61,794 nucleotides of DNA from Paulinella micropora (GCA_009731375.1 BJOX01000066.1:157231-219024); one strand, 5' to 3'; shown: positions 11,124 to 22,061, numbered from the stretch's first letter. Notes: generated by a model not told the origin, from the sequence alone. Made by a program: numbers and translations.

Positions 11124-12284
11124 GTGGTAGAAATTGCGGCTGGGCTGCCCAAAACAGAGCATTCGTACTGGCTGCACCAGTTCTGTTGTAGAGTTCTTGT
11201 GCACATGAGAGATTGGGGCCCTCTACCGGAAGTGCAAGCTTTTGATCTGGAACACCAAGGAGGAGAACTCAAGAAGCAAGTGCACAATCTGAAGCAATCG
11301 GAGGACACTTTCATGAACCATGAGAAGCAAGTGCACAATCTGAAGCAATCGGAGGACACTTTCATGAACCGTTGGAGTAATGCGGCACCAATGTGGATCT
11401 TGCCCAGCTTGCGGCAGGCAAATCTTGACGTCAAGGATAAGCTGATCATGCCAGGCTTCCGTTCCGGCAAGAAGAACCTCAGCTACACATGCAACGTCGA
11501 ACTCAGAGACGTGGTTAACAACCTGATTTTCAGCCGAGTGCTCTTGCCGAAACCAAGGCATTTCGTGGAGCTGCAGGAGTTTATGGACAGCTGCTGCAGG
11601 CAGCTACCGGGTTGGCAAGGGTTGGGTCAGCGTCCAGTACTGACCGCAGCAAACATCAAATTAGCGGATTCCTGATGAGGTCAACCATGTCTGTAAGTGG
11701 TGAGCGCTTTGGGGGTGGCTGCTGCTTTCTCACTGTTGAGAATATCAAGCAGACGTTCCCTCGCCGCTGCTGGGGAGTTACAGTGGCAGGCAGGTACGCA
11801 GCTGCAGTGCACTGGTATGCTCACATGGCGTATAATGGGTACGCGTGTGATTTGGCGAGAGTGGAACTTTTGCGCGCAAGAAAGCAAGATGATCACTTGT
11901 GGGTGGGCAATACATTCCCTCTCCAACCATCCCTGACTTTTGTTCCTGTCAGCTTTCTTGACCTTCCTTGCATCGTCGCTCCGGTTCCGAACACACACAC
12001 TCGATTCTATTTCATGGAATTAGATATCAGTACCGGAATTGAAAGAAGAAATCGATCGTCGTGAAGGAGAAGAAGATGACGAACAGAATGAAGGCGTCGC
12101 AGAGGAAGAGGAAGTTCAAGAATTAGATGAAGAAGATGATGTTCAAGAAGAATTAGAAGAAGAAGAAGAAGAAGAAGAAGAAGAAGAAGAAGAAGAAGAA
12201 GAAGAAGAAGAAGAAGAAGAAGAAGAAGAGGAAGACATGTATGATGACCGAAGTGAAGAAGAGGAAGGTGGAAGAAATGTATGA
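11124..12284 (+). pseudogene. Transposase C-terminal region with acidic tail
   Basis: Encodes HSYWLHQFCCRVLVHMRDWG then PLPEVQAFDLEHQGGELK, resembling the block near the end of CACTA Tnp2 proteins where a hydrophobic helix precedes a G-P motif and an L-K-x-x-V-x-N segment. A 17-residue unit (KQVHNLKQSEDTFMN core) is tandemly duplicated (51-bp repeat from about 11272 to 11370). After a frameshift near 11670 the sequence encodes a beta-rich segment (AAAVHWYAHMAYNGYACD). It ends from about 12040 in a Glu-rich tail produced by a (GAA)n expansion at 12150-12235. The frameshift argues for a decayed copy. Confidence 0.45.
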
Positions 12285-12326
12285 TGACAGAAATGAAGAC
12301 GGAGCGGAGCAATGATAAAAAAAAAA

Positions 12327-12691
12327 TTAAAAAGTTACATTGTGACGATCAAGCGGGTTCCTGGAGAGATTGAGCTGAAATGCACTCTGGGCCGGGTAGA
12401 ACGCCAACATGATGCACTCCACTGCCTTGATCCACTTCTGGACGTGTCCCTGGTAGTTGTGCTTCTCCTTGTACCAGAACACAGGCTCGATTGTTCCAAA
12501 GCCACACTGCTGCAAAGCTTCCACCAAGAGGTTGTACTGGGACAGATGGTGATGAAAAACGACGGCGCGCTTGTTAGCATTGCCGACAACACCGAACTGG
12601 TTCAGCAATTTGATGACTCTTTCCTTGTTGATTTCAGTAGTGTCAGCAACAAGGTCGGAAATGTTGTAAGGAAGGTCAGCGTAAAGCAGGT
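12327..12691 (-). CDS. DNA-methyltransferase-like domain exon (3' end of divergent gene)
   Basis: Terminal exon on the minus strand after acceptor TTTGATCCAG, ending at TAA 12329-12327. It begins DLLYADLPYNIS; D-L-P-Y sits where N6-adenine/N4-cytosine amino-methyltransferases carry (D/N/S)-P-P-(Y/F/W). It continues with a hydrophobic strand (KRAVVFHHHLSQYNLLVEAL), CGFGTIEPVFWYKEKHN and IKAVECIMLAFYP, the order expected downstream of motif IV (strand, helix, GF turn, W-x-K, E-x-I/L helix). It would transfer methyl groups from S-adenosylmethionine to DNA bases, if active. The second motif-IV residue is Leu rather than Pro, which may impair activity. A SAM-binding FxGxG motif was not found. Confidence 0.45.
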
Positions 12692-13018
12692 CTGGATCAA
12701 ACAAGACACAAACACAAGGAATGAGGAAAACCAAAAAAGAAAAATTAGCATATTTCAATTCATGGAAAAGAAAGGGAGACCAAAATTGTCATGCACTAGA
12801 TCAGAGTTGGAGGCCATGTTGAAGATTGTCCTGCACCAGAATCGCAGCGTTACCGAAATGGATCTGCTGATCTTCAGAGATGGTTGCCTGTCAAAAAAAA
12901 AAGGACATATTTTCAAACAAAGTCTTCAAGAGCATGCAACAGGAGGTCTCAGAACCTGTGGCTGTTCGACTTCTTCGCCGGAGAGATGTTTGAGTGCTGC
13001 CTGGATCCAGGTCTTGAC

Positions 13019-14278
13019 TTAATTTTCCAGGTTGTCCGGGAGGGAGCGGTCCTTCTTTTTCTGCAGGTAGAGGATGTCCACAGTGCAAGCAAGGATTGCC
13101 CTGCCTTCATCGTTGTCAAGCTGCTGGGGGACGAAATCACACAAATCCTTCCACTGTTTGCAGACGTAAGCACCGTCGATTTCAAAAAACCCCATGTTGT
13201 CAGCAAGGTCCAGGATCGTGTCCTGCAGCGAGATGAGGCAGACGTACTTCTTCTGCTCCAGAAAAAACCTCTTCATGGTTTGCTTCACTTCGCTTGGCTT
13301 TCCTTGCTGGAGGTCCTCAATCAATTGTTGCATTTCTTCCACTAGACCGGGCTTGTCCTTGCGGATGTTGTGAAGTTCGTTAATGCTTTCGATGATTGCC
13401 TGGTTCCTAGGCATGTCAGAACGAACGCCACCAGGGGAAAGAAGCTTCAGCCAGCACTTCCAAAGCTCACCGGTGTTCGAAGCGACATAAGTCCACATGG
13501 AACCGAAAGTCGGCAAGGGGATGTTGTGGGAAAGGGCGAAGTCCCTCTTCCGTGAGGTAAGAAACTTGTTGCAGGAAGCATCATTCTGGTCCTTGAGACG
13601 AGCCATTCCAGAGTAACCTTGATCGTGCGCAGAAATGCAGTTTTCGCCGAATGTGTTTTTACGGTGGACGTCAGCAACAGTGTTCTCGAAGGCACCAAGA
13701 AAACTGGCGGATTGACGACCTGCATCGTTCCAACGAACGAAACGAAGAGCTTCCAGGTGAATGACCTGGAATTTCGAGTTCTGAGGTTCTTCTCTGTGAA
13801 GTTGCTGAATTGAATGGCTGGAATGAAGACCAACGATCGCCTGCAGGGGAAACTTCCCGTCCTGGATGGCCTTGCGAAGAACGTTCTTGATCTTGGCCTG
13901 GCCCTCGACTGGCAGGCTCGTGAAGTCCATCTTGGAAATCCACAAAGACTGAAATTCTTTCAAGACTCTCTCGTCAACGAAAGGAGGGGATTCCAAGAGG
14001 GAATTGTCGGCGTCGTCCAGCCCAAGCTTTCCGGGATTGACAACTTCTTTCGGATCTCGGATCCAACCCACCCACTGGATCTTCCTGTTGGGATCCTGAG
14101 ACTTTTTAAAATTCTCGACGAGTTGTTTGACATGCTCTGAGTCGAGAAAACGATCAGTCACTGCCCTGTGGGGTTGGGTAGCGATGGCGTCGGGAATGGC
14201 CTGCACGTTCTTGTAAGTCATGCTGGCAAGGGCTTTGTCGGCTTCCTTCATCTTCTCTCTGGTGTCTGCACAGAACAA
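13019..14278 (-). CDS. Large exon of the methyltransferase-like gene (possible ParB-like region)
   Basis: A 419-codon open frame on the minus strand after acceptor TTCTGTGCAG. It reads DTREKMKEADKALASMTYK, then HRAVTDRFLDSEHVKQLVEN, VGWIRDPKEV, and FPLQAIVGLHSSHSIQQLHR. The last segment is loosely reminiscent of the G-x-H-R strand of ParB/RepB-like domains, which are fused to DNA methyltransferases in phages and plasmids. A helical C-terminal region follows (LVEEMQQLIEDLQQGKPSEV). The frame ends in TAA near 13020, but splicing through 12890-13018 (segment TWIQAALKHLSGEEVEQPQ, donor CACAG-GTTCTG) could join it to the methyltransferase exon. The upstream exon ends AYIK-G before donor GTCAGC (about 14336) and joins here in phase 1. 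The ParB comparison is weak. Confidence 0.45.
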   Translation of the reverse strand: MFCADTREKMKEADKALASMTYKNVQAIPDAIATQPHRAVTDRFLDSEHVKQLVENFKKSQDPNRKIQWVGWIRDPKEVVNPGKLGLDDADNSLLESPPFVDERVLKEFQSLWISKMDFTSLPVEGQAKIKNVLRKAIQDGKFPLQAIVGLHSSHSIQQLHREEPQNSKFQVIHLEALRFVRWNDAGRQSASFLGAFENTVADVHRKNTFGENCISAHDQGYSGMARLKDQNDASCNKFLTSRKRDFALSHNIPLPTFGSMWTYVASNTGELWKCWLKLLSPGGVRSDMPRNQAIIESINELHNIRKDKPGLVEEMQQLIEDLQQGKPSEVKQTMKRFFLEQKKYVCLISLQDTILDLADNMGFFEIDGAYVCKQWKDLCDFVPQQLDNDEGRAILACTVDILYLQKKKDRSLPDNLEN

Positions 14279-14344
14279 CCAACCAAAAATATGGCATATT
14301 TTTCAACAAAAGAACAAAAGAAAAGGACGCTGACCCTTGATGTA

Positions 14345-15290
14345 CGCATTCTTATTCAGCATCCGAGACATTCTTTCCCGTGCCCTTTTCCCCCTTCATC
14401 CTGCGCTTCTTCTCGGGTGGTTCGGACCCTTCCGGCGAGGCCTGCGGTTTGCGCTTTCCAGTTGCATCAGGTGTGGAGACTGAAGAAGAAGACGACGCCG
14501 GAGACAGGGGAACCGGGGGTGGGGCAGAAGACGACGAGGATGAAGACGGTGTCGCGGAAGTGGCAGAGGAGCTCCTGGCCAGAGGTGGCATATTTTTGTT
14601 TGAAGACCTTAGCCTGCTCATCCATCTCTTTTTGAAATTGCTTGAGGTAGTTGTTCACAGCCCCTACAACCGAGAGCAAAAACAAAAAATCATAATGACA
14701 CGAAGCCCAAAAAACAGTTCGGGCAAGCATGGTAGCCATGAACTCACAGCCCATAATTGAAACTTGTTGAAATTCAAGCAACAACTAGAACAACAGACAC
14801 AAAGCAACAACAAACAACTAGAACAAAGAAGAGAGAGCTTGCTGACTTGTAGGAGCTGCCACGTTTGGGCCTTCGGAGGGTCGTACAACTTCTCGTCCCA
14901 GGTCACATCCTTAGGCCAGCCCACGTAGTAAGCTTCAGTGAGGCACAGTTCATCGAGCAAGGCAAACGTCTTGAATTCTCCAGCTTCGTCTTGGCTTGTG
15001 TCGTCGACCCACACCTGGACGTGCCAAAGTCGAGGGTTGTAGTTGTAACTAGTAGCACCTTTTGGCTTAAACGAAAACTTCCACACAACACCGAGATCGA
15101 CAAAGCTCTCGACTCGACCCGTCCACTCAGTCCCATGCTCTCCTCCAAACTCACACTCAGAGACAATGAGCTTCATTTCAGGTGAGACCCACCATTTGTA
15201 GGTGATGTAAGACTTGTCGACAGAGGGACACCCATGATGTAGTGTTCGGAAAGCGATTTTGAGAGTGCAACAATCTAGACATCCGAACAA
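14345..15290 (-). CDS. 5' exons of the methyltransferase-like gene
   Basis: Two or three minus-strand coding blocks. About 15290-14847 encodes a beta-rich soluble segment with many aromatics (YITYKWWVSPEMKLIVSECE, LWHVQVWVDDTSQDEAGE) ending at donor CTACAA-GTCAGC. About 14663-14600 encodes AVNNYLKQFQKEMDEQAKV. About 14600-14345 encodes a Ser/Pro-rich linker with the basic motif PPEKKRRMK in one frame and MSRMLNKNAYIK in another. Exact splicing between these blocks could not be fixed because the phases conflict, so one or more small introns or frameshifts are present. No in-frame ATG opens the first block, so the true start is probably further upstream. Confidence 0.35.
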
Positions 15291-15299
15291 AAGTGCTCA

Positions 15300-15715
15300 A
15301 GTTGACCGGAAGCGGTCACGAAGCAAAAAAAAAAAAAAAGAAATTAGGCCTGAAAACATATATTTTTTTTTCATTTTGATAAGGACGGAAAGTCACGCTC
15401 ATATGGTGAAATGCAATCAAAAATGGCAAACGGACCCAGTCCGGCCACTTGTTCCCAAAAACTGACGCCCGAAACCGGTTTTTGTGCCTTGGTGGCACCG
15501 AGTGTGGGGTCAAAGCGGCTCACTTTGAAAAAATGCTATATTTTTTTTCTTAGACATCCTTTGAAAGTGATTTTTTACCTTTTTTTCCAGACGGATTGTT
15601 TGAAAAGGTTCCTGTGTCGGAATATGCCATATTTGTGTTTTCCGACAACCCTTGTACAACCATTCTCGCCACTTCTGTTTTTTTTTTGTTTTTTTTTTTT
15701 TTTTGACAATATTAG
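15300..15715. promoter_or_regulatory. Intergenic region between divergent genes (candidate bidirectional promoter)
   Basis: AT-rich sequence with A/T homopolymers and three copies of the palindromic AT motif (about 15352, 15529, 15619) that also marks introns of both flanking genes. The location between divergent 5' ends suggests promoter function, but no specific element is recognised and part may be 5' intron. Confidence 0.3.
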
Positions 15716-18689
15716 GTTCTCAAGCGAGGTTACCTGTCTGAGAAGCCACTTCGTTGAAGTGGCAAAATCGATTCAGGGCACTCCTTTTGTTCCCGATTGC
15801 AACACGTTCGCAGAAGAAGACCTGAAAATCAAGAAAGCTGTCTCCAGTAAGTTGCCTGTAACACGTTCAATGAATTTTTTTTCTCTTGTGGTCACTCGTG
15901 GTCAGGCGACTTCTTGGGTTTTGGCTTCGAAGCGGTGAAAATGTTAGCGCCTGACAGACTTTACAGAGTTTGGCACAAGTTAGCGCATGTCAGGCATCAG
16001 AACGGTCAGTTCCGCAAAATTGAAGAACATGACGCCCAAGTTCTTTTGTCGGAGGGCAGACAAGCGTTTTCGTGCTTCCCTCTTTTCGTCAGGGTCAGCG
16101 TTTTCTCCAGTGGGAGCTTGACTTGTGCCTTCAACTCAAGCATCGAGGACTAAACAGGGAAGGACTCGATGTTTTGTCCTCGTTTGGAAGAGTGATTCCG
16201 ATCAGGAGCTTTGATCGCCGCCGCAAAATTCGCCTTCAGGAAATCAAGACATCTCTAAGGTTCTTTCCTTCCCCCTCCTTTACGCATGGATGAGCATGAA
16301 CTGTTTTCAAAAACATGTCATATTTTTTGTCTTTGAAAAAATGTTGCACTTGGTTGTGCTTCCCAACAAGTGTAGTTTCGAAAAATATGACATATTTTTC
16401 TTATCTGAAATGTTTTCTGAAACCCACAAGGACAATTCCTTTCATTACTTGTACTTTAACATTTGCAAATCCTCGATGTAAACAATCACAAAAATCTCAG
16501 TTCTCTGCGGATGGACTGGTTTTTGCTGCTCTTCTTCGTCTTTTGGCCATCAGATTTGCAAAAGACGAGGAAGAGAAATCACCACTGTCTACGGTCGCAA
16601 CTAGTTCTTACTCTTCTGACTTTTGGGACAAGGCCAGAAGAGCAAAAACTCAAACTCTTGCTGGTCGTCTTCGGACTCCTGTCTGTCCAATTACTGGCTG
16701 GCTGGAAAGCAATGCCAGGTGGAGTTTACTTCTGAAGCACAATGTTACAATCTCCACCTTGCATTGTTGACCCTTGAAGCTTCGTTACTGATGGAGGGTT
16801 GTGGCAAGAAATTACACATTTCTTCCTCTGTAAAATTTCCTGCTACGATTCTTTGTCTGACCCCTACGGTCTTTACTGGGTGCGCAGCGCCGAGAAAGAA
16901 AAAAAAAGTAGCTGTCTTTTTCGGCACTACGCCATTCCTGGTGAAACTTGTTTCTCATTTAGCGGAGGGTGTTGGCAAGAAATTACAAATTTCTTCCGCA
17001 GTAAAATTTGTTGCCAATGCTCTTTTTCTGACCCTTGAAGCTTCGTTACTTGTTTCTTCCATTGTGCACTGTCCAGAGGGACCAGGCAGAGTGGAAGAAC
17101 CACTCAAACTGTTTGCAGAGTTTTTTTTTCTTTTCTTTTCAATGTTTTTTATGTCATATATATATATATTTTTTTAATTTTTTGTTTTTTGTCGTCAGTG
17201 TGGAGGAGAAACGAGCAGACGACCTGAAGTCTACTTGGTTCGACAACTTCGCGACCAGCTTGAAGTTTCGGAACGTTGGAGTGCCGAACGTTGGGAGTGG
17301 CCCCTACAACAACGGCCTCTGGACTGTCTTCGGAATTCTGAAATCTCAGCGCCAGAACCCTCCCAGCTTGGCGCTTCGCGTGGGCCAGGTCGATGATTTT
17401 CCAGAGGATTTGTTTGATGACGCGGTCGTTGCCTTGAACCGAGCTAACATGAGAGAGCTTCAAACCAACAACAGAGATTTCGAGCGATTTTTGATATTCT
17501 ATCTCCAAGCAGTGCACCAGGATTCCGCTTGTTTGCCTCCGGAGTTGTCAGTCGACACCCGGCCCGGCAATGAACCGGTTGTTTTCAAAGGTCTGCGAAT
17601 GGAGGACCAGAACATTGCGTCGAACGACGCCCTCATCAAACTTCTCGAGAAACTTGATTTACAGCATCGCCGTTCGGAAGTTTGGAGTTTCCAGCTTTTT
17701 ACTGTAGATTCTAACATTTACAAGCGGATTTACAAGGTAGTAATTCTGTGCATGCATTCGAAAAAATAATATATTCTTTTAATTGATGTCACAGGCATTG
17801 TACGATCGAAGCAGGGGTTTGTCACACTTGAAGTCCTGGATGTGTGAATTCTTGTGCAATTGGCATGTTCACAAGTTCCTTTGTGTCTTGATTTGGTGTG
17901 AGTTTAAGCGCCAGGTTTTTGGGCCCCTTTGGCATGAGCTGTTTCCTTCCAAAAAGTTCAGGATCAAACCTAGATTCAAGACTATGTCGGCGATCATGGC
18001 CTACGTTCATCTGGCTTACCCCTTCGTTCAAGCCGACCTGCTCGACAATTTCCAGTTCAATCAACAGCTTACCCCTGCGCAGAGTGCCAACCTCGGAGGT
18101 TTGCTGGTTTTGTTTGAGTGGTTCATGCCAGTGGTCAGCAAGCCATGTTTGTGAGGTTTGAAAATATGTAATATTTTCTTCTTTGTGTTTCAGGCCAAAG
18201 ATCTTGTCTGCGTGATCAGGGAGAACATGCATGACCAGATTTTTGCTTACTTGCATCGCGCCCTCCATGTCCTTCTCCACTTCAGAGCTAATGAGTACTC
18301 GCACGTTTTGCTCCTGCACCTTTCTGACCCTCAACTACTGGAGGCGCCACCAGCATCCGGCGTGGATGGATTTTTGTCACGACCCTCTAATTTTTTCTGA
18401 AGAGCGTTGCGAAGTAAACCTCAGCACCGTAGCCAGGCACTCTCTCACAGACCCCATGTGATTCGACGTCAAGCACGTCGAGCAGACCCTGTTGCTTGTA
18501 ACTCACAGTCGATGCAATGTTTCGTCTCCTTCTGAGTCCGAAGGACAAAAAATCCACCCTCTAGGTGAGGAAGTCACGATTGCTTACAACTTCCTGTCTG
18601 ATCTGATCGAGAACAATGTTCATGACCGTGCGAGAATGTACCCAGCCGGGGCAGCCCTTGACTGGGATTCGAAAGAAGACATGAAATAA
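15716..18689 (+). CDS. Divergent multi-exon gene of unknown function (probable mobile-element protein)
   Basis: Exons supported by GT-AG junctions: 15716-15846, 15906-about 16260 (one internal frame change near 16075), about 16490-16735, 17199-17736, 17795-18130, 18194 onward. Introns 15847-15905, 17737-17794 and 18131-18193 are only 58-63 nt and join in phase. The protein contains RLYRVWHKLAHVRHQNGQFR, WFDNFATSLKFRN, ALYDRSRGLSHLKSWMCEF, NWHVHKFLCVLIWCEFKRQ, VCVIRENMHDQIFAYLHRAL and, after a frame change near 18330, LNYWRRHQHPAWMDFC and FSEERCEVNLSTVARHSL. The tryptophan- and histidine-rich helical C-terminus followed by an F-S-E-E segment looks like a transposase-type core, but I cannot name a family. 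A TGA at 18459-18461 interrupts the final frame, which otherwise continues to TAA at about 18687. Confidence 0.45.
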
Positions 18690-19436
18690 AGATTTGTTGC
18701 ATTCGATCTCAAGGTCGAGGTCATGGATGATGTCTTGCCGAAGTTTGCTCAAAACGTGGATCGGTGTCGTTGACTCACTGTTTTGCACTGGCTGGTGACT
18801 GTTAGTGCCGCCATTGAAGACTGACTCGTTGACGATCCAGACGAAAGTGTTGATTTGGCCCGTGCAGAGTCAGGTGTGACCAGCAGACACAACGTAGTGT
18901 ACGTTGTTTTTTAGTTTATATTAACAGCTTTGATGGTGGTTGTTCCGGTCTTCGGTTCAGATTTAGGATTTTCATGCATTCTTTAGCTTTGTGCATTGTT
19001 GCCAACCGGTAAACGCTACGACTTTTTGTAGTTATTAAAATTCAAAAATATGATATATTTTTGTTTATTGGAAATTCATGCTTCGGATTTTTGAGTTTGT
19101 CACACGGGAAGGGTTCGCTTTCCATTTGAGCGGCACCTCACCGCTTGGCTTTTACAACTTGACATGTTTCCAAGCTACCCTTCTTCAATCTTGACTCACG
19201 AGTTCCTGCACAAACAACCCTGTCATGCTTTTAGTCTATTCATTTCTTCTTTTTACAGTCGATGTTTGTATTCAGGTTTTTTTTTCCAGCACGAGTTGAA
19301 ACTTGAAAAATATATTATATTTTTATCTTGTCAACATGGACATGTTTTTATTAATTAGAAAAAACGATTTTTTACCCCTCCGGATGATAAATGAAGCAGT
19401 ACGTTGGCAGGAGCAAGAAATACACATTTCTGTGCT
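18690..19436. other. AT-rich non-coding flank
   Basis: No convincing exon. Two copies of the palindromic AT-rich motif (AAAAATATGATATATTTTT at 19045, GAAAAATATATTATATTTTT at 19304) suggest further intron or untranslated sequence of the same element. Confidence 0.5.
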
Positions 19437-19590
19437 GCGTTTCAATGCATGCATTGATACACATTTTTTCCAGTGAAATGTCAATGCATTTCAATGCATC
19501 ATGCATTGACGTTTCAATGCATGCATTGAAATTTATTGAAATTTCAACGCAATGCATTGAAATTTCAATGCATGCATTGAATGCCGGGAT
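19437..19590. repeat. Palindromic TGCATTGAA repeat island 4
   Basis: Six or more units of TTCAATGCATGCATTGA and variants, right of the divergent gene pair. Confidence 0.9.
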
Positions 19591-19942
19591 CATAGTGGAT
19601 CCTATACTAGGCGCCGGCCTTGCTAGATTTACATATACTCTTACAATCTAGACATTCGACAGTACATTTTTTTTTAAGTCTACTTAAAATTAAGTCGCAA
19701 CGCCCCTATGACTTTTCACGAAACTTTACTAGCCTTACTGTACCCAATATTGGACCAAACCGGAGCCACCCCCCAAAAAACTAGAAAAAGAGTGCTGATG
19801 GCGGGAATTTCCTGAAAATTGCAAAAAAGTTCCGTTAGGCTGGTGCAAAATATTATGGTAAGGCAATATTCAGGACAAGATGTTTTCTTTTGACCATATG
19901 TTTGTCACGTGTTTGCTTTGAAGGGGCGCTGTAGAAGACACA
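19591..19942. other. Unassigned sequence before gap
   Basis: AT-rich, no coding evidence. It ends GTAGAAGACACA, and TAGAAGACACAC is repeated directly after the gap at 19943-20159. Confidence 0.5.
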
Positions 19943-20159
19943 NNNNNNNNNNNNNNNNNNNNNNNNNNNNNNNNNNNNNNNNNNNNNNNNNNNNNNNNNN
20001 NNNNNNNNNNNNNNNNNNNNNNNNNNNNNNNNNNNNNNNNNNNNNNNNNNNNNNNNNNNNNNNNNNNNNNNNNNNNNNNNNNNNNNNNNNNNNNNNNNNN
20101 NNNNNNNNNNNNNNNNNNNNNNNNNNNNNNNNNNNNNNNNNNNNNNNNNNNNNNNNNNN
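19943..20159. other. Assembly gap (217 N)
   Basis: Run of N. Flanks carry the same TAGAAGACACA word, so the gap probably hides more of the following satellite. Other gaps: 6230-6239, 22716-22725, 24431-24440, 32933-32942, 34179-34258, 35508-35517, 48002-48011, 48797-48806, 57480-57489, 58792-59348, 59912-59921. Confidence 0.95.
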
Positions 20160-21254
20160 TAGAAGACACACAAAAAAAAAAGAGAATCCACACACAAACA
20201 CACAAAAAAAAAAGAGAATCCACACACAAACACACACCAAAAACACGAATCCACACACAAAAAACACACAAAAAAGAGAATCCACACACACAAACACACA
20301 CCAAAAACACGAATCCACACACAAAAAAGCGAATCCACACACAAACACACACAAAAACACGAATCCACACACAAAAACACACACAAAAAAAAGAGAATCC
20401 TCACACAAACACAACCAAAAAAAGAGAATCCACACACAAAAACACACCCAAAAAGAGCATCTACACACAAACACACACAAAGAGAATCCACACACACAAA
20501 AAAGAGAATCCACACACAAAAACACAAAAAAAAAGAGAATCCACACACACAAAAAAGAGAATCCACACACAAACACACACAAAAAAGAGAATCCACACAC
20601 AAGCACACACAAAAAGAGAATCCACACACAAGAACACACAAAAAAAGAGAATCCACGCACAAACACACAAAGAAGCGAATCCACACACAAAAACACACCA
20701 AAAACACGAATCCACACACAAACACACACCAAAAACACGAATCCACACACAAAACACACAAAAAAGAATCCACACACACAAACACACACCAAAAACACGA
20801 ATCCACACACAAACACACACAAAAAAGCGAATCCACACACAAACACACACAAAAACACGAATCCACACACAAAAACACACACAAAAAAAAGAATCCTCAC
20901 ACAAACACAACCAAAAAAAGAGAATCCACACACAAATCCACACACAAAAACACAAAAAAAGAGAATCCATACACAAACACACACAAAAAAAGAAATCCAC
21001 ACACAAGCACACACAAAAAAGAGAATCCATACACAAACACACACAAAAAAAGAGAATCCACACACACACACAAAAAAGAGAATCCACACACAAACACACA
21101 CAAAAACACACCAAAAACACGAATCCGCACACAAACACACACCAGAAAAGAGAATCCACACACAAACACACACAAAAAAAGAGAATCCACACACAAACAC
21201 ACACCAAAAACACGTATTCACACACAAACACACACAAAAAAAGCGAATCCACAC
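20160..21254. repeat. AGAATCCACACACAAACACACA satellite array
   Basis: About 1.1 kb of imperfect tandem units built on (A)n-GAATCCACACACAAACACACAC, unit length varying roughly 25-40 bp, in two flavours (AAAAAAGAGAATCC and CAAAAACACGAATCC). The plus strand is almost free of T except the TCC core. The long open frames on both strands are produced by the repeat. Confidence 0.95.
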
Positions 21255-21369
21255 CGTCGTCGTCGTCGTGCTCGTCGTCGTCGTGCTCGTCGTCGTCGTG
21301 CTCCGTGCTCGTCGTCGTCGTGCTCGTCGTCGTCGTGCTCGTCGTCGTCGTCGTCGTCTTCGTCGTCGT

Positions 21370-21434
<65 letters not shown>

Positions 21435-21497
21435 ACTGCTACTCCTGCTGCTGCTCCTGCTGCTCTCTACTGCGGCTACTGCTTTTTGCTGCTGCTG

Positions 21498-21530
<33 letters not shown>

Positions 21531-21597
21531 GTTCCCCTCTTTTCCCTTCTTCCCACCCTCCTCTTCCTCTTCCTCTTCCTCTTCTTCTTCCTCTTCT

Positions 21598-21629
<32 letters not shown>

Positions 21630-21860
21630 TTCCTCCTCCTCCTCCTCCTCCTCCTTTTTCCTCCTCCTTTTTCCTCTCCTCCTTTTTTCTCCTCCTCCTC
21701 CTCCTCCTCCTCCCTCCTCTCTTTCTTTCTCTCTCTCTCTTTGTTCCTTTCTTTCTTTCTTTCTTTCTTTTTGTCTTTCTTTCTTCTTTTTTCCTCCTTC
21801 CTTCCTTCCTTCCTTGTTTTTTTTTTCTTCCTTACTCCCTTCATTTTCTTACATCTAGCT
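21255..21860. repeat. Trinucleotide and pyrimidine mosaics
   Basis: (CGT)n, (CTA)n, (CTG)n, then (CTT/CTC)n and (TTTC)n pyrimidine tracts in immediate succession. Confidence 0.9.
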
Positions 21861-22061
21861 TGAATCTAGCCAACCATGCATGCTTTCATTTATTCATCCA
21901 TCTTTCCTTCCTTCGCTCATTTTTGCCTTCCTTCCTCTTTTCCTCTTTTCGTTTTTTCTTTTGTCCCATATATTCTTTCCCCCCTCCCTTTATTGCTTCC
22001 TTTCTCGATTCTTCCTTTCCTGTTTCGCTGGCGCTTCCTTCCTTTCTTTCCTGGCTTCCAG

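Noticed and set aside
19853-21858. Long frames (up to about 650 codons) on both strands
   Set aside because: Produced by the A/C satellite and trinucleotide arrays and spanning an N gap; no protein-like composition.
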